Positions 1-12,354 of a stretch of DNA of 64,000 nt are shown here, one piece after another (the first letter of the stretch is position 1; each line of letters opens with the position of its first letter). The stretch is from positions 868,001 through 932,000 of the forward strand of contig NZ_JAAMPA010000002.1 in assembly GCF_011758655.1 (NCBI RefSeq), written 5' to 3'. Position numbers and translations under genes: made by a program. The notes under the pieces are model-generated. The model saw only the letters and a list, made by a program, of their open reading frames with translations, made no database searches and was not told where the DNA came from. This stretch comes from Modestobacter marinus (GTDB lineage: Bacteria; Actinomycetota; Actinomycetes; Mycobacteriales; Geodermatophilaceae).

Positions 1-872
1 ATGAGGCCCTCCTGGGCGACGGTGGCCACGTGCGTGCCGTCGGCCGACCAGATCTGCCCGAAGCACAGCGCCCGCCCGCTCGCGGCGGCCGGGCTGTCGG
101 TCTCGTAGAGGAACCACTCGTCGGCGCGCACCGGCCGGTGGAACCAGACGGCGTGGTCCAGGCTGGCGCCCACGATCGAGCCGCTCCAGCCGCCGCCGTT
201 GCGGGCCAGCCCGGCCGAGAGCAGGGTCAGGTCGCTGACGAAGGTCAGCGCCGCGGCGTGCACGGCGTCGTCGTCGGGGAGCCGGCCGGCCACCCGGAAC
301 CAGACCCGGAACGCGGTGTCCGGGGGCAGCCGCGGCTGCGGGTCGAACGGGTCGGCGAGGTACCGCTGCTCCACCGCGCGGCCGATCGCCGCGGATGCGG
401 CCCCCTGCTTCGGGTGCGCCGCGGTGACCTCGGCCAGCCCGGGCAGGCCCTCGGGCCCGGGCACGTCGGGCATCGGCAGGGAGTGCTCGACGACGGCCCG
501 CTCCCCCGCGGTGAAGTCGGCGGTCAGCGCGAAGATCGCGACGTCGGAGCCCTTGCGGGTCTGCCGGGCCACGACCCGCCGGGTGCTGAAGGAGCGCCCC
601 TCGCGGATGCGGTCGACCTCGTAGCGGATCTCCTCGTGCGGGTCGCCGGGGCGGAGGAAGTACGAGTGCAGCGAGTGCACCACCCGCCCCGGCGCCACCG
701 TCGCGTTCGCAGCGGTCAGGGCCTGGGCGGCGACCTGACCCCCGAAGATGCGCTGCAGCGGCGTGCTGGGGGTCTGGCCGACGTAGACGTCCGGGCCGCG
801 CTCCTCCAGGTCCAGGACGACCATCAGCTCCGCAGCCGGGGTCTCCCCCGGCTGCGCGACCCCGGCCGTCAC
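1..872 (-). CDS. tesB: Acyl-CoA thioesterase II (TesB), 3' end outside window
   Basis: Hydrolyses acyl-CoA to free acid and CoA in the cytoplasm. About 290 residues are visible and the gene runs off the left edge. The N-terminal hotdog domain shows TPLQRIFGGQVAAQAL and VHSLHSYFLRPGDP, followed by a segment with RVVARQ. The second hotdog domain includes the TesB motif around SIVGASLDHAVWFHRP. The start is a GTG whose bases overlap the pyk TGA stop (GTGA), so it is translationally coupled to pyk. The family is clear; the physiological substrate cannot be told from the sequence. Confidence 0.9.
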   Translation of the reverse strand, partial: MTAGVAQPGETPAAELMVVLDLEERGPDVYVGQTPSTPLQRIFGGQVAAQALTAANATVAPGRVVHSLHSYFLRPGDPHEEIRYEVDRIREGRSFSTRRVVARQTRKGSDVAIFALTADFTAGERAVVEHSLPMPDVPGPEGLPGLAEVTAAHPKQGAASAAIGRAVEQRYLADPFDPQPRLPPDTAFRVWFRVAGRLPDDDAVHAAALTFVSDLTLLSAGLARNGGGWSGSIVGASLDHAVWFHRPVRADEWFLYETDSPAAASGRALCFGQIWSADGTHVATVAQEGL

Positions 873-2284
873 GCCTCGGTCCCCACCTCGTGCACCCGCA
901 CCAGGTTGGTGGAGCCCGCGGTGTTCGGCGGGCTCCCGGCGACGATGACGACCTTGTCGCCCTCCTTCAGCCGGCCGATGGACAGCAGCGAGAAGTCGAC
1001 CTGCCCGACCATGTCGTCGGTGTGGGTCACCTCCGGCACCAGGAAGGTCTCCACACCCCAGGAGAGCGCCAGCCGGCTGCGGACCGCCGGGTCGGTGGTG
1101 AAGGCGAGGATCGGCAGCCGGGTGTGCAGCGCGGCGAGCAGCTGCGCGGTCTTGCCGGTCAGCGTGAAGGCGGCCAGGGCCGAGACGTCGAGGGCCTCAC
1201 CGATGTCCTTGGCGGCCCGCACGATCGCGCCGGACCGCTGGCGCGGCGGCACGAGCAGCTCGGGCACCCGCACGGCGTCGGACTCGACCGCGTCGATGAT
1301 CCGCTCCATCGTCTTGACCGCGACGACGGGGAACTTGCCCACCGAGGTCTCCCCCGAGAGCATCACCGCGTCCGCGCCGTCCAGCACGGCGTTGGCGACG
1401 TCGGAGGCCTCGGCCCGGGTGGGCCGGGAGGCGCTGATCATCGACTCGAGCATCTGGGTCGCGACGATGACCGGCTTGTTCCGCTCGCGGGCGACCTGCA
1501 CCGCGCGCTTCTGCACCAGCGGCACCTGCTCCAGCGGCAGCTCGACACCCAGGTCGCCGCGGGCCACCATGACGCCGTCGAAGGCCTCGACGATCGCCTC
1601 GAGGTTCTCGACCGCCTCCGGCTTCTCCAGCTTGGCGATCACCGGCACCTCGACGTCCTCCTGGCGCATGATCTCGCGCACCAGCTCGACGTCGCGAGCG
1701 TGCCGGACGAAAGACAGCGCGATGAAGTCGACGCCCAGGGAGAGCGCGAAGCGCAGGTCCTCGGCGTCCTTGTCCGACAGCGCCGGGACGCTGACGGCGA
1801 CGCCGGGCAGGGACAGGCCCTTGTTGTTGGAGACCTGACCGCCCTCGAGCACCAGGCACCACACGTCGGGGCCGTCGACCTCGACCACGGTCAGGGCGAG
1901 CTTGCCGTCGTCGACCAGGAGCCGGTCACCGACCCGCACGTCGTTGGCGAGGTCCTTGTAGGTGGTGGAGACCCGCTCGGGGGTGCCCGGGACGTCCTCG
2001 ACGGTCACGCACACCCGGCTGCCGGTCGACCAGGTGACCGGGCCGTCGACGAACGTGCCCAGCCGGATCTTGGGGCCCTGCAGGTCGGCCAGGATGGCGA
2101 CGGCGCGACCGACCTTGTCGGAGGCCTCGCGCACGAGCCGGTAGGCCGTCTCGTGGTCGGCGTGCTTCCCGTGGCTGAAGTTGAGGCGGGCGACGTCCAT
2201 GCCGGCCTCGACGAGGGCGGTGATCTGGTCCAGGGAACCGGTCGCCGGGCCCAGCGTGCAGACGATCTTCGCGCGACGAGACAT
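869..2284 (-). CDS. pyk: Pyruvate kinase
   Basis: Converts phosphoenolpyruvate and ADP to pyruvate and ATP, the last step of glycolysis. The 471 residues are normal family length. Visible motifs are the N-terminal KIVCTLGPATGS, NFSHG, the metal/substrate segment VMVARGDLGVELP, and ATQMLESMI, followed by the C-terminal regulatory domain. The ATG lies exactly 6 bases after a TAGTTT box, so the mRNA is probably leaderless. The stop overlaps the GTG of tesB. Upstream gltD is separated by about 150 bp that hold a copy of the GC-rich post-stop repeat, so pyk looks like the head of a pyk-tesB unit. Confidence 0.97.
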   Translation of the reverse strand: MSRRAKIVCTLGPATGSLDQITALVEAGMDVARLNFSHGKHADHETAYRLVREASDKVGRAVAILADLQGPKIRLGTFVDGPVTWSTGSRVCVTVEDVPGTPERVSTTYKDLANDVRVGDRLLVDDGKLALTVVEVDGPDVWCLVLEGGQVSNNKGLSLPGVAVSVPALSDKDAEDLRFALSLGVDFIALSFVRHARDVELVREIMRQEDVEVPVIAKLEKPEAVENLEAIVEAFDGVMVARGDLGVELPLEQVPLVQKRAVQVARERNKPVIVATQMLESMISASRPTRAEASDVANAVLDGADAVMLSGETSVGKFPVVAVKTMERIIDAVESDAVRVPELLVPPRQRSGAIVRAAKDIGEALDVSALAAFTLTGKTAQLLAALHTRLPILAFTTDPAVRSRLALSWGVETFLVPEVTHTDDMVGQVDFSLLSIGRLKEGDKVVIVAGSPPNTAGSTNLVRVHEVGTEA

Positions 2285-2290
2285 GAGGCA

Positions 2291-2296
2291 AAACTA
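2291..2296 (-). promoter_or_regulatory. -10 box of a leaderless pyk promoter
   Basis: TAGTTT on the minus strand, then a 6-base spacer, then the pyk ATG. This puts the expected transcription start on the A of the start codon. There is no Shine-Dalgarno sequence and no clear -35. Confidence 0.6.
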
Positions 2297-2370
2297 GTCG
2301 CCCCCCGGGCGGGCACAGCGGACCGGGTCCGTCGTGTCCCCCCGAGGGGCAGCAGTCGTTCAAGACGTCC

Positions 2371-2439
2371 TGACGTGCTGGAACGCCCTCCGCAGGCCCG
2401 CGGCGTGCGTTGCACGTCGTGGGGGGCGAGGGCCCTCCG
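2371..2439. repeat. GC-rich post-stop palindromic repeat, copy 1
   Basis: Fills the space just after the gltD stop. Read on the minus strand it has the layout shared with the other copies: stop codon, GAGGGCCCTC, a C-run with CCACG, a mirrored GC core, GCCTGCGGAGGGC, and a terminal GTTCCAGCACGTCA. It can fold and probably ends gltBD transcription. It is the most diverged of the copies seen here. Confidence 0.55.
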
Positions 2440-3924
2440 TCAGCGCAGCGGGACGGCGTCCGGGGTGACCGGCCGGGGCAGCATCGAGTTGCCGGTCAGC
2501 CAGGTGTCGACGGCGGCGGCCGCGGCGCGCCCCTCGGCGATGGCCCAGACGATCAGCGACTGCCCGCGGCCCATGTCCCCGGCCACGAACACCCCGGGGA
2601 CGCTGGACATGTACTCGGCGTCCCGGGCCACCCGCCCGCGCTCGTCGACGCCGCAGCCCAGCTCCTCGACCAGCCCGGTGGTCTCCGGCCCGGTGTACCC
2701 CAGCGCCAGCAGCACCAGGTCGGCCGGCAGCTCCTGGGTGCTGCCCGGCTTGGGCCGGCGCTGGCCGTCCACGATCTCGATCTCGACGACCTCGATCGCC
2801 CGGACCCGGCCCTGCTCGTCGGCGAGGAACGCCTCGGTGTTGACGGCGAACAACCGCTCGCCGCCCTCCTCGTGCGCCGGGGAGACGCGCAGGATCATCT
2901 CGTAGGTCGGCCAGGGGTTGTCCTCGGGCCGGGTGCCCGAGGGCGCCGGCTTGTAGTCCAGCTGCGCCACCGAGGCCGCACCCTGCCGGTGGGCGGTGCC
3001 CAGGCAGTCGGCGCCGGTGTCACCGCCGCCGATGATGACCACGTTCTTGCCCTTGGCCGACAGCGGCGGGTCCTCGAGCTCGCCGAGCGCCTGGCGGTTG
3101 CCGTGCGGCAGGTACTCCATGGCGAAGTGCACGCCGTCCAGCTCCCGGCCCGGCAGGGGCAGGTCACGCGCCACCGGGGTGCCGATCGCCAGCACGACGG
3201 CGTCGTGCTCGGCCTGCAGCTGCTCGGTGGTCAGGCTGCCCGCGCTGCCGCCGACGGTGACGTCGGTGACGAACCGGGTGCCCTCGGCGCGCATCTGGTC
3301 CAGCCGCCGGTCGAGGTGGCGCTTCTCCATCTTGAACTCGGGGATGCCGTAGCGGATCAGCCCGCCGATCCGGTCGTCCCGCTCGTAGACGGTGACCTCG
3401 CGACCGGCCCGGGTGAGCTGCTGGGCGGCGGCCAGGCCGGCCGGCCCGGAGCCGATGACGGCGACCTTCTTGCCGGTGAGCTCGGCCGGCGGCTGCGGGG
3501 TGACCCAGCCGTTGACGAACGCCTGGTCGATGATCTCCCACTCGATCTGCTTGATCGTGACCGGCGCGTTCTCCAGGTTCAGCACGCACGCCGACTCGCA
3601 CGGCGCGGGGCACAGCTTCCCGGTGAACTCGGGGAAGTTGTTCGTCGCGTGCAGCCGCTCGATCGCCTCCTGCCAGTCGTCCCGGCGGGCGAGGTCGTTC
3701 CACTCCGGGATTAGGTTGCCCAGCGGGCAGCCGTGGTGGCAGAAGGGGATGCCGCAGTCCATGCAGCGCGCCGCCTGGTCGCGGACCGCCTGCACCGGGA
3801 AGACGGCGTCCTCACCCGTGTCCCGGGTCAGGTACACCTCCTTCCAGTCCAGCAGGCGCAGGTCGACCGGCCGCCGCGGCGGCATCTGCCGGTCGAACCT
3901 CAGGAACCCGGTGCTGTCAACCAC
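2440..3924 (-). CDS. gltD: Glutamate synthase (NADPH) small subunit
   Basis: Passes electrons from NADPH through FAD and iron-sulfur clusters to GltB. The 494 residues match the usual length. The N-terminal domain has the cluster cysteines C54, C57, C62 and C66 ([13 protein letters not shown]) and a second set in [11 protein letters not shown]. The FAD motif is [15 protein letters not shown] and the NADPH site [17 protein letters not shown], with a C-terminal [14 protein letters not shown] flavin segment. The GTG start is set by GGAGG with 6-base spacing. It overlaps the 3' end of gltB by 8 bases, so both subunits come from one message. Confidence 0.96.
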   Translation of the reverse strand: MVDSTGFLRFDRQMPPRRPVDLRLLDWKEVYLTRDTGEDAVFPVQAVRDQAARCMDCGIPFCHHGCPLGNLIPEWNDLARRDDWQEAIERLHATNNFPEFTGKLCPAPCESACVLNLENAPVTIKQIEWEIIDQAFVNGWVTPQPPAELTGKKVAVIGSGPAGLAAAQQLTRAGREVTVYERDDRIGGLIRYGIPEFKMEKRHLDRRLDQMRAEGTRFVTDVTVGGSAGSLTTEQLQAEHDAVVLAIGTPVARDLPLPGRELDGVHFAMEYLPHGNRQALGELEDPPLSAKGKNVVIIGGGDTGADCLGTAHRQGAASVAQLDYKPAPSGTRPEDNPWPTYEMILRVSPAHEEGGERLFAVNTEAFLADEQGRVRAIEVVEIEIVDGQRRPKPGSTQELPADLVLLALGYTGPETTGLVEELGCGVDERGRVARDAEYMSSVPGVFVAGDMGRGQSLIVWAIAEGRAAAAAVDTWLTGNSMLPRPVTPDAVPLR

Positions 3925-6900
3925 GAGCTGCCTCCATCACGGCTCGGTCCACGTCGTACCCCGCGGCCTCGGCGGCCCGCCGGGCCTCCATGGCACGCCG
4001 GTAGTCACGCGGCATGATCACGCTGAAACGCCCCGACCAGCGGCCCCAGTCGGCCAGCAGGCTGGTCGCGACGGCCGAGTCGGTGGCCTCGCGGTAGCGC
4101 TCGAGGACGTCGCGCAGCCAGGCCGAGCCCTGCCCGTCCAGCGCCTCGACGTCCACCATCTCGGTGTTGACCCGGTGCCGGGCGAGGTCCAGCACGTAGC
4201 CGATCCCGCCGGACATGCCCGCGGCGATGTTGCGCCCGGTCGGCCCGAGGATCACCGCGGTGCCGCCGGTCATGTACTCCAGCGCGTGGTCACCGACGCC
4301 CTCGACGACGGCCAGCGCCCCGGAGTTGCGGACGCAGAACCGTTCGCCCACCCGGCCGCGCAGGAACACCTCGCCGGCGGTGGCGCCGTAGCCGATCACG
4401 TTGCCGGCGATGACGTTGTCCTCGGCGGCGAAGCTCGCCTCCGGCGCCGGGCGGACGACGATCCGGCCACCGGACAGCCCCTTGCCGACGTAGTCGTTGG
4501 CGTCACCCACGAGCGTCATGCTGATCCCGCGCGGCAGGAACGCCCCGAAGGACTGACCCGCCGACCCGGTGAAGGTGAGGTCGATCGTGCCGTCGGGCAG
4601 GCCCTCGCCGCCGAACCGCCGGGTGACCATCGAGCCCAGCATCGTGCCGACGGTGCGGTTCACGTTGCGCACCGGCAGCTCCAGGTGCACCGGGCGGGCG
4701 TCGAGCAGGGCGCCCTCGCACAGCTGGATCAGCGTCTGGTCCAGGGCGACGTCCAGCCCGTGGTCCTGGTCGCGGACCTTGCGCCGCGGCGTGCCCTCGG
4801 GCAGCTCCGGCACGGCCAGGATCGGCCGCAGGTCCAGCCCGGAGGCCTTCCAGTGGTCCACGGCCGGCGTGACGTCGAGCAGTTCGGCGTGGCCCACGGC
4901 CTCGTCGATGGAGCGGAAGCCCAGCTCGGCGAGGTAGCCGCGCACCTGCTCGGCCAGGAACTCGAAGTAGGTCACCACGAACTCGGCCTTGCCGGTGAAC
5001 CGCTTGCGCAGCTCCGGGTTCTGGGTGGCGATGCCGACCGGGCAGGTGTCCAGGTGGCAGACGCGCATCATCACGCAGCCCTCGACCACCAGCGGTGCGG
5101 TGGCGAAGCCGAACTCCTCGGCCCCGAGCAGTGCGGCGACGATGACGTCCCGGCCGGTCTTCATCTGCCCGTCGACCTGCACCACGATCCGGTCGCGCAG
5201 CCCGTTGGCCAGCAGCGTCTGCTGCGTCTCGGCCAGCCCGATCTCCCAGGGGATGCCGGCGTGCTTGAGCGAGGTCAGCGGCGCCGCACCGGTGCCGCCA
5301 TCGAAGCCGGAGACCAGGACGACGTCGGCCTTGGCCTTGCTGACCCCGGCCGCGACCGTGCCGATCCCGGACTCCGCGACCAGCTTGACGTGCACCCGCG
5401 CCTCGTCGTTGGCGTTCTTGAGGTCGTGGATGAGCTGCTTGAGGTCCTCGATCGAGTAGATGTCGTGGTGCGGCGGCGGGCTGATCAGGCCGACGCCGGG
5501 CGTGGAGTGCCGGGTGCGGGCCACCCACGGGTAGACCTTGCTGCCCGGCAGCTGACCGCCCTCACCGGGCTTGGCGCCCTGGGCCATCTTGATCTGGATG
5601 TCGTCGGCGTTGACCAGGTACTCGCTGGTGACGCCGAACCGCCCGCTGGCCACCTGCTTGATCGAGGAGCGGCGCAGGTCGCCGTTGGGGTCGGCGGTGA
5701 AGCGGTCGGGGTCCTCCCCGCCCTCGCCGGTGTTCGACCGGCCACCCAGCCGGTTCATCGCGATCGCCAGCGTCTCGTGCGCCTCGGCGGAGATGGAGCC
5801 GTAGCTCATCGCACCGGTCTGGAAGCGCTTGACGATCTCGCTGACCGGCTCGACCTCCTCCAGCGGGACGGCGGGCCGCTCACCGGTCTTGAGGGCGAAC
5901 AGGCCACGCAGCGTGGCCGCGTCGGCCGAGAGCCCGTCGACGGTGTCGGTGTACCGCTGGAAGACGTCGTACTGCCGGGACCTGGTGGCGTGCTGGAGCA
6001 GGAACACCGTCTCGGGGTTGAACAGGTGCACCTCGCCCTCGCGGCGCCACTGGTACTCCCCGCCGGTCTCCAGCCGCCGGTGCGCCTTCTCGGTCGGGTT
6101 GCTCGGGTAGGCGAGGCGGTGCCGCATCACCACCTCCTCGGCGAGCACGTCGAGCCCGACGCCGTCGAGGGTGGCCGACGTCCCGGTGAAGTACTCGTCG
6201 ACGACGGCCTTGGACAGGCCGACCGTCTCGAAGATCTGCGCCATCGTGTACGAGCCGACGGTGCTGATGCCCATCTTGCTCATCACCTTCAGCACGCCCT
6301 TGCCCATGGCCTTGACCACGTTGCGGACGGCCTGGGCGGGCTGCACGCCGGTGAGCGTGCCGGTGCGGATGAGGTCCTCGACGCTCTCGAACGCCAGGTA
6401 GGGGTTCACCGCGGCGGCGCCGTAGCCCAGCAGCAGTGCGACGTGGTGCACCTCGCGGCAGTCGCCGGACTCCACGACCAGGCCGACCTGCATGCGGGTG
6501 CGCTCGCGCACCAGGTGGTGGTGCACCGCGGCGGTCATCAGCAGCGACGGGATGGGGGCGCGCTTCTCGTCGCAGTCGCGGTCGGAGAGCACGATGACCC
6601 GCGCGCCGGCGGCGATCGCCTTGCTGACCTTGGTGCGCAGGTCCTGGACCGCCTGGGCCAGCGCCTCGCCCCCGCCGGCGACGTCGAAGTGGCCGGTGAT
6701 CCGGACGGCGGCGAAACCGGGCAGGTCGCCGTCGTCGTCGATGTGCAGGATCTTGGCCAGCTCGTCGTTGTCGATGACCGGGTAGGGCAGGAACAGCTGC
6801 CGGCAGGAGGCCGGGGTGGCGTCGAGCAGGTTCTGCTCGGGACCGAAGGTGCGCCCCAGGCTGGTGACCAGCTCCTCCCGGATGGCGTCCAGCGGCGGGT

Positions 6901-8614
6901 TGGTGACCTGGGCGAACAGCTGGGTGAAGTAGTCGTAGAGCTGACGCGAGCGCTCCGACAGCGAGGCGATCGGGGTGTCGGTGCCCATCGAGCCGATCGG
7001 CTCGGCGCCGCTGGCGGCCATCGGCTGCACCAGGATGCGCAGCTCCTCCTCGGTGTAGCCGAAGAGCATCTGGCGCCGGACGACGGACTCGTGACTGGGC
7101 CGGGAGCGACGGCGCTCGGGCAGCTGCGGGAGGTGCACCTGCCCGGCGTGCAGCCAGTCGTCGTAGGGCTCGGCGGTGGCCAGGGCGCCCTTGACCTCCT
7201 CGTCGGAGACGATCCGGCCGGCGGCGGTGTCGACGAGGAACATCCGGCCCGGCTGCAGCCGGCCCTTGGCGACCACGTCGGCGGCCGGGATGTCGAGCAC
7301 GCCGGCCTCGCTGGCCAGCACGACCAGGTCGTCCTTCGTGCGCCACCAGCGACCCGGGCGCAGTCCGTTGCGGTCCAGCACCGCGCCGATCAGGCTGCCG
7401 TCGGTGAACGCGACGCAGGCGGGCCCGTCCCAGGGCTCCATGATCGAGGAGTGGAACCGGTAGAAGGCGCGGCGGGCCGCGTCCATCTCGTCGTGGTTCT
7501 CCCACGCCTCGGGGATCATCATCAGCACCGCGTGCGGCAGTGAGCGCCCCGACAGGTGCAGCAGCTCGAGCACCTCGTCGAAGGTCGCCGAGTCGCTGAA
7601 GTCGCTGGCGGTGACCGGGAAGATCCGCTCCAGGCCCAGCTCGCTCGCCGGGCCGGCCGGGCCGTCGAACAGCCCGGTCTCCAGCTTGGCCTCGCGGGCC
7701 CGCATCCGGTTCCGGTTGCCCTTGATGGTGTTGATCTCGCCGTTGTGGGCGATGAACCGGAACGGGTGCGCCAGCGGCCAGCTGGGGAAGGTGTTGGTGG
7801 AGAACCGGCTGTGCACCAGCGCGATCGCCGACTCGTACCGCTCGTCGGTCAGGTCGGGGAAGAACGCCGGCAGCTGGTCGGTGGTCAGCATGCCCTTGTA
7901 GGTGATCGTCCGGGAGGACAGCGAGGCGATGTAGCAGCTCGTGCCGGCGTCCCGGGCGGCGCGCTCGACCCGCTTGCGCAGCACGAAGGCGCGACGCTCC
8001 AGCCGGGTCACCCCGTGCGGGGCGGCGGTGCCGCCGAAGGCGCGGGAGTCGGCGCGGGCACCGATGGTCTCGGCGACGAACAGCTGGGCGAAGTGCGGCA
8101 TGACCCGCCGGGCGGTGGGCCCGAGGTCGGCGGCGTCCGGGTCGACCGGCAGCTCACGCCAGCCCAGGACGGTCAGGCCCTCCTCGGCGGCGAGCCCGGC
8201 GACGGCGTCGACGACGGAGGCCCGCTCGGTCTCGTCGCTGGGGAGGAAGGCGATGCCGACGGCGTACTCGCCCAGCGGCGGCAGGTCGAAGTCGACGCTC
8301 GCCCGCAGCAGCCCGTCGGGGACCTGGGTGAGGATCCCGGCCCCGTCACCGGAGTTGGGCTCGGAACCCGCGGCACCCCGGTGGTCGAGGTTGTGCAGCG
8401 CGGTGAGCCCGGCCGCGACGATCGTCCGGGAACGGCGGCCCCGGGCGTCGGCGACGAAGGCGACACCACAGGCGTCGTGCTCGTTCGCCGGGTCGTAGAG
8501 CCCGGAGGCGGCCGGCAGCGCGGAGAAGGGCACCGCCGGTGCGGCTGGCGGCGTGGCCGGCACGGATGCGGCCGGGGACGGCGTTCCCGCGGAGGGGGCG
8601 GCGAGGTCAGACAT
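3917..8614 (-). CDS. gltB: Glutamate synthase (NADPH) large subunit
   Basis: Transfers the glutamine amide nitrogen to 2-oxoglutarate to give two glutamates. I place the start at ATG 8614, preceded by GGGAG at good spacing, giving 1565 residues. The reading frame stays open 108 codons further upstream, but that part is low-complexity Pro/Arg/Ala. The class II amidotransferase nucleophile is Cys49 ([10 protein letters not shown]), so about 48 residues would be removed as a propeptide; this leader is long and Ala/Pro-rich. The FMN and synthase domains follow, and the 3Fe-4S ligands fit C-X5-C-X4-C ([12 protein letters not shown]). The C-terminal GXGXG-repeat domain is complete. It overlaps gltD by 8 bases. 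Confidence 0.96.
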   Translation of the reverse strand: MSDLAAPSAGTPSPAASVPATPPAAPAVPFSALPAASGLYDPANEHDACGVAFVADARGRRSRTIVAAGLTALHNLDHRGAAGSEPNSGDGAGILTQVPDGLLRASVDFDLPPLGEYAVGIAFLPSDETERASVVDAVAGLAAEEGLTVLGWRELPVDPDAADLGPTARRVMPHFAQLFVAETIGARADSRAFGGTAAPHGVTRLERRAFVLRKRVERAARDAGTSCYIASLSSRTITYKGMLTTDQLPAFFPDLTDERYESAIALVHSRFSTNTFPSWPLAHPFRFIAHNGEINTIKGNRNRMRAREAKLETGLFDGPAGPASELGLERIFPVTASDFSDSATFDEVLELLHLSGRSLPHAVLMMIPEAWENHDEMDAARRAFYRFHSSIMEPWDGPACVAFTDGSLIGAVLDRNGLRPGRWWRTKDDLVVLASEAGVLDIPAADVVAKGRLQPGRMFLVDTAAGRIVSDEEVKGALATAEPYDDWLHAGQVHLPQLPERRRSRPSHESVVRRQMLFGYTEEELRILVQPMAASGAEPIGSMGTDTPIASLSERSRQLYDYFTQLFAQVTNPPLDAIREELVTSLGRTFGPEQNLLDATPASCRQLFLPYPVIDNDELAKILHIDDDGDLPGFAAVRITGHFDVAGGGEALAQAVQDLRTKVSKAIAAGARVIVLSDRDCDEKRAPIPSLLMTAAVHHHLVRERTRMQVGLVVESGDCREVHHVALLLGYGAAAVNPYLAFESVEDLIRTGTLTGVQPAQAVRNVVKAMGKGVLKVMSKMGISTVGSYTMAQIFETVGLSKAVVDEYFTGTSATLDGVGLDVLAEEVVMRHRLAYPSNPTEKAHRRLETGGEYQWRREGEVHLFNPETVFLLQHATRSRQYDVFQRYTDTVDGLSADAATLRGLFALKTGERPAVPLEEVEPVSEIVKRFQTGAMSYGSISAEAHETLAIAMNRLGGRSNTGEGGEDPDRFTADPNGDLRRSSIKQVASGRFGVTSEYLVNADDIQIKMAQGAKPGEGGQLPGSKVYPWVARTRHSTPGVGLISPPPHHDIYSIEDLKQLIHDLKNANDEARVHVKLVAESGIGTVAAGVSKAKADVVLVSGFDGGTGAAPLTSLKHAGIPWEIGLAETQQTLLANGLRDRIVVQVDGQMKTGRDVIVAALLGAEEFGFATAPLVVEGCVMMRVCHLDTCPVGIATQNPELRKRFTGKAEFVVTYFEFLAEQVRGYLAELGFRSIDEAVGHAELLDVTPAVDHWKASGLDLRPILAVPELPEGTPRRKVRDQDHGLDVALDQTLIQLCEGALLDARPVHLELPVRNVNRTVGTMLGSMVTRRFGGEGLPDGTIDLTFTGSAGQSFGAFLPRGISMTLVGDANDYVGKGLSGGRIVVRPAPEASFAAEDNVIAGNVIGYGATAGEVFLRGRVGERFCVRNSGALAVVEGVGDHALEYMTGGTAVILGPTGRNIAAGMSGGIGYVLDLARHRVNTEMVDVEALDGQGSAWLRDVLERYREATDSAVATSLLADWGRWSGRFSVIMPRDYRRAMEARRAAEAAGYDVDRAVMEAARG

Positions 8615-9016
8615 GTCACTCCCGTCGTCGGCTGGCCGCGGCGCCGGCCGCACCGCCCGGGGGTCCGGGTCGGCGGGTGGCGCTGGTGCGGGGGGTCGCA
8701 GACCCCGCCGGGTGGTCAGAGCGGGTGGGTGGTGCAGGGAGGACCGGGGAGGGTCCGACGAGTGGGGCAGCGGAGGCCGGCGGACACGGTACGTCGATCC
8801 GGCTCCGTGGGCCCGCGCACCCGCGGGGGCGGGTGGCCGCGGGATGGTCGTGCGCGGGGCAGCGCTGGCCCGGTCCGACGTCGCCGGCCGGCCCAGGATC
8901 ACTGGTCGGCCGAGGTCGAGCGTACACAGCGGGGACATGAGCGCGACATGTCGACCAGGTGTCGGGAAAGTCTCCGCCGGCCGCGCCGGACGCCGGCCGA
9001 CGCGGCCGCGACCGGG
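8615..9016. other. gltB leader and lgt-gltB intergenic region
   Basis: 402 bases without a supported gene. On the minus strand it contains a hairpin just after lgt, a possible -10 TACGCT at 8924-8919 with no good -35, and then about 300 bases of GC-rich leader before the gltB ATG. A small GGGTC/GACCC hairpin lies near 8695. The lack of stops in the gltB frame is what high GC predicts and is not evidence of coding. I recognise no known riboswitch. Confidence 0.4.
8979..9007 (-). terminator. Possible terminator after lgt
   Basis: GGCCGCG and CGCGGCC arms pair around a GC-rich loop. On the minus strand a short CTTT follows about 10 bases later. Plausible but weak in such GC-rich DNA. Confidence 0.3.
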
Positions 9017-10138
9017 TCAGCCGGCCGGGGGCGAGCCACCCTCGTCGGTCCGGGCGCCGGTCCGGCCCTCGACCACCTCGCCGGTGGCCTTCTCGCCAGC
9101 CGGCTCCCCCGCCGCGCCGCTCGCGGCCGTGGCACCCGAGGCCGTGGCACCTGCGCCGCCGGTGGCCGCACCGCCGGTGCCCGCACCGCCGGTGCCCGCA
9201 CCGCCGGTGCCCGCGCTGCCGGTGGCCGTCGCGGGAGCCGACGCCGCAGCGGGGACGCCCTCGCCGGCCTTCTCCGCGCCGCGGGTGATCACCTCACGGG
9301 GCCTGCCACGGTTGACGATCATGTACGCGACGGCCAGCAGGCCGACGATGACCGAGGTGAACACGTTGAGCCGCAGCCCGAGGAACTGCTCGGCGGTGTC
9401 GATCCGGAGCATCTCGATCCACACCCGACCGGCGCAGTAGGCGGCCACGTAGAGCGCGAAGGCCCGCCCGTGGGAGAGCCGGTAGCGGCGGTCGGCCCAG
9501 ATGACCAGGGCCGCGACACCGACGTTCCACAGCAGCTCGTACAGGAACGTGGGGTGGAAGGTGCCCAGCACCAGCGGCTCGCCGTCCGGGCCGGTGAGCG
9601 CCTGACCGGCGGAGGCGTCCCAGCGGTAGATCGTCAGCGCCCACGGGAGGTCGGTGGCGCTGCCGTAGAGCTCGTTGTTGAACCAGTTGCCCAGCCGGCC
9701 CACCGCCTGGGCGAGCACGATGCCCGGGGCGATGGCGTCAGCCCAGGCCGGCAGCGGGATGCCCCGCCGCCGGCAGCCGATCCACGCACCGACCCCACCG
9801 AGCGCGATGGCACCCCAGATGCCGAGGCCGCCCTCCCAGATGGCGAAGGCCCGGACCGGGTCGCCACCCTCGCCGAAGTAGGGCTCCGGGGTGGTGATCA
9901 CGTGGTAGATCCGGCCACCGACGATGCCGAAGGGCACCGCCCAGACGGCGATGTCCAGCACGTCGCCCGGGGCGCCACCGCGGGCCACCCAGCGCCGTTC
10001 ACCCAGCCAGCAGGCCAGCACGATGCCGGCGATGATGCACAGCGCGTAGGCGCGCAGCGGGAACGGCCCGATCTCCCAGACCCCCTGGGTGGGGCTGGGG
10101 ATCGAGGCGAGGACGGCGGCGTCCGCCAGCAGGGTCAT
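9017..10138 (-). CDS. lgt: Prolipoprotein diacylglyceryl transferase
   Basis: Membrane enzyme that attaches diacylglycerol to the lipobox cysteine of prolipoproteins. LspA, encoded at 41044-41622, performs the next step. The 373 residues contain the Lgt signature GRLGNWFNNELYG and FHPTFLYE, with several membrane segments. After the last membrane segment there is an extra tail of roughly 80 residues, rich in Ala, Gly, Thr and Pro, with a GTGGA-type repeat from a 15-bp tandem repeat. The ATG overlaps the trpA stop (ATGA), so it is the last gene of the trpB-trpA-lgt unit. Lgt next to trpA is a frequent actinobacterial arrangement. Confidence 0.96.
   Translation of the reverse strand: MTLLADAAVLASIPSPTQGVWEIGPFPLRAYALCIIAGIVLACWLGERRWVARGGAPGDVLDIAVWAVPFGIVGGRIYHVITTPEPYFGEGGDPVRAFAIWEGGLGIWGAIALGGVGAWIGCRRRGIPLPAWADAIAPGIVLAQAVGRLGNWFNNELYGSATDLPWALTIYRWDASAGQALTGPDGEPLVLGTFHPTFLYELLWNVGVAALVIWADRRYRLSHGRAFALYVAAYCAGRVWIEMLRIDTAEQFLGLRLNVFTSVIVGLLAVAYMIVNRGRPREVITRGAEKAGEGVPAAASAPATATGSAGTGGAGTGGAGTGGAATGGAGATASGATAASGAAGEPAGEKATGEVVEGRTGARTDEGGSPPAG
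9156..9230 (-). repeat. 15-bp tandem repeat in the lgt tail
   Basis: Five successive 15-bp units of the form CCGCCGGTGSCCGCA on the plus strand, the middle three nearly identical. In the lgt frame they encode a Gly-Thr-Gly-Gly-Ala repeat. The unit is a multiple of 3, so copy-number change would keep the frame. Confidence 0.85.
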
Positions 10139-10931
10139 GCCCGTACCTCCGCACGACGGACGCCCTCGGCGAGCTCGGCGGACAGGGCCCGCACGCCCTC
10201 GGTGCCGAGGCCGTCGAGCAGCCGCCGGACGTAGGCGGACCCGACGATCACCCCGTCGGCGAACCCGGCGACCTCGGCCGCCTGGTCACCGGTGGAGACC
10301 CCCAGGCCGACGCACACCGGGGGCTCGCCGGCGGCCGCCCGGGTGCGGGCGACCAGCCGCTCCGCGGCGTCCCCGACGGTGGCCCGGCTGCCGGTGACGC
10401 CCATCGTGGAGGCGGCGTAGACGAAGCCCCGGCAGGCGGCGACGGTGGCGGCCAGCCGGGCGTCGGTGGACGACGGCGCGACCAGGAAGACCCGGTCCAG
10501 CCCGACCCGGTCGCTGGCGGCCAGCCACGCACCGGCCTCGTCGGGGATGAGGTCGGGGGTGATGGCGCCGGCGCCGCCGGCCGCGGCCAGGTCGTCGGCG
10601 AACCGGTCGACCCCGTAGCGCTCGATGGGGTTCCAGTAGCTCATCACCACCGGCACCGCGCCGGCGGCGGCGACCGCGGCGACGGCGCGCAGCACGTCGG
10701 CCATGCCGACCCCGGCCCGGACGGCGACGTCGACGGCCTCCTGGATCACCGGCCCGTCCATCCCCGGGTCGGAGTACGGGACCCCGATCTCGACGACGTC
10801 GGCCCCACCGTCCACCGCCGCGACCATGGCCGCGATGGAAGTGTCGACGTCGGGGTAGCCCACCGGCAGGTAGGCGATCAGCGCCGCCCGCCCCTCGGCC
10901 TGCGCCGCGGCGATCCGCTCCTGCAGCGCGC

Positions 10932-10935
<4 letters not shown>
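10135..10935 (-). CDS. trpA: Tryptophan synthase alpha subunit
   Basis: Cleaves indole-3-glycerol phosphate to indole and glyceraldehyde 3-phosphate, channelling indole to TrpB. The 266 residues are typical. The catalytic acids are Glu49 and Asp60 in [16 protein letters not shown], and the phosphate-binding region GVTGSR is present. The ATG overlaps the trpB stop (ATGA), and its own stop overlaps the lgt ATG the same way. Expression should therefore follow trpB. Confidence 0.97.
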
Positions 10936-12347
<1,412 letters not shown>

Positions 12348-12354
12348 GCCCCCA

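Noticed and set aside
3392..7543. A 1383-codon plus-strand open frame opposite gltB and gltD
   Set aside because: It is antisense to two clear genes, has low-complexity composition and no family motifs. Long antisense frames are expected at this GC content.
9156..9230. Tandem repeat as a possible CRISPR array
   Set aside because: Units of 15 bp abut without spacers and lie in frame within lgt.
7556..10234. An 892-codon plus-strand open frame covering the gltB 5' end and lgt
   Set aside because: Antisense to lgt and gltB, very Arg/Pro/Gly-rich, with no recognisable domain.
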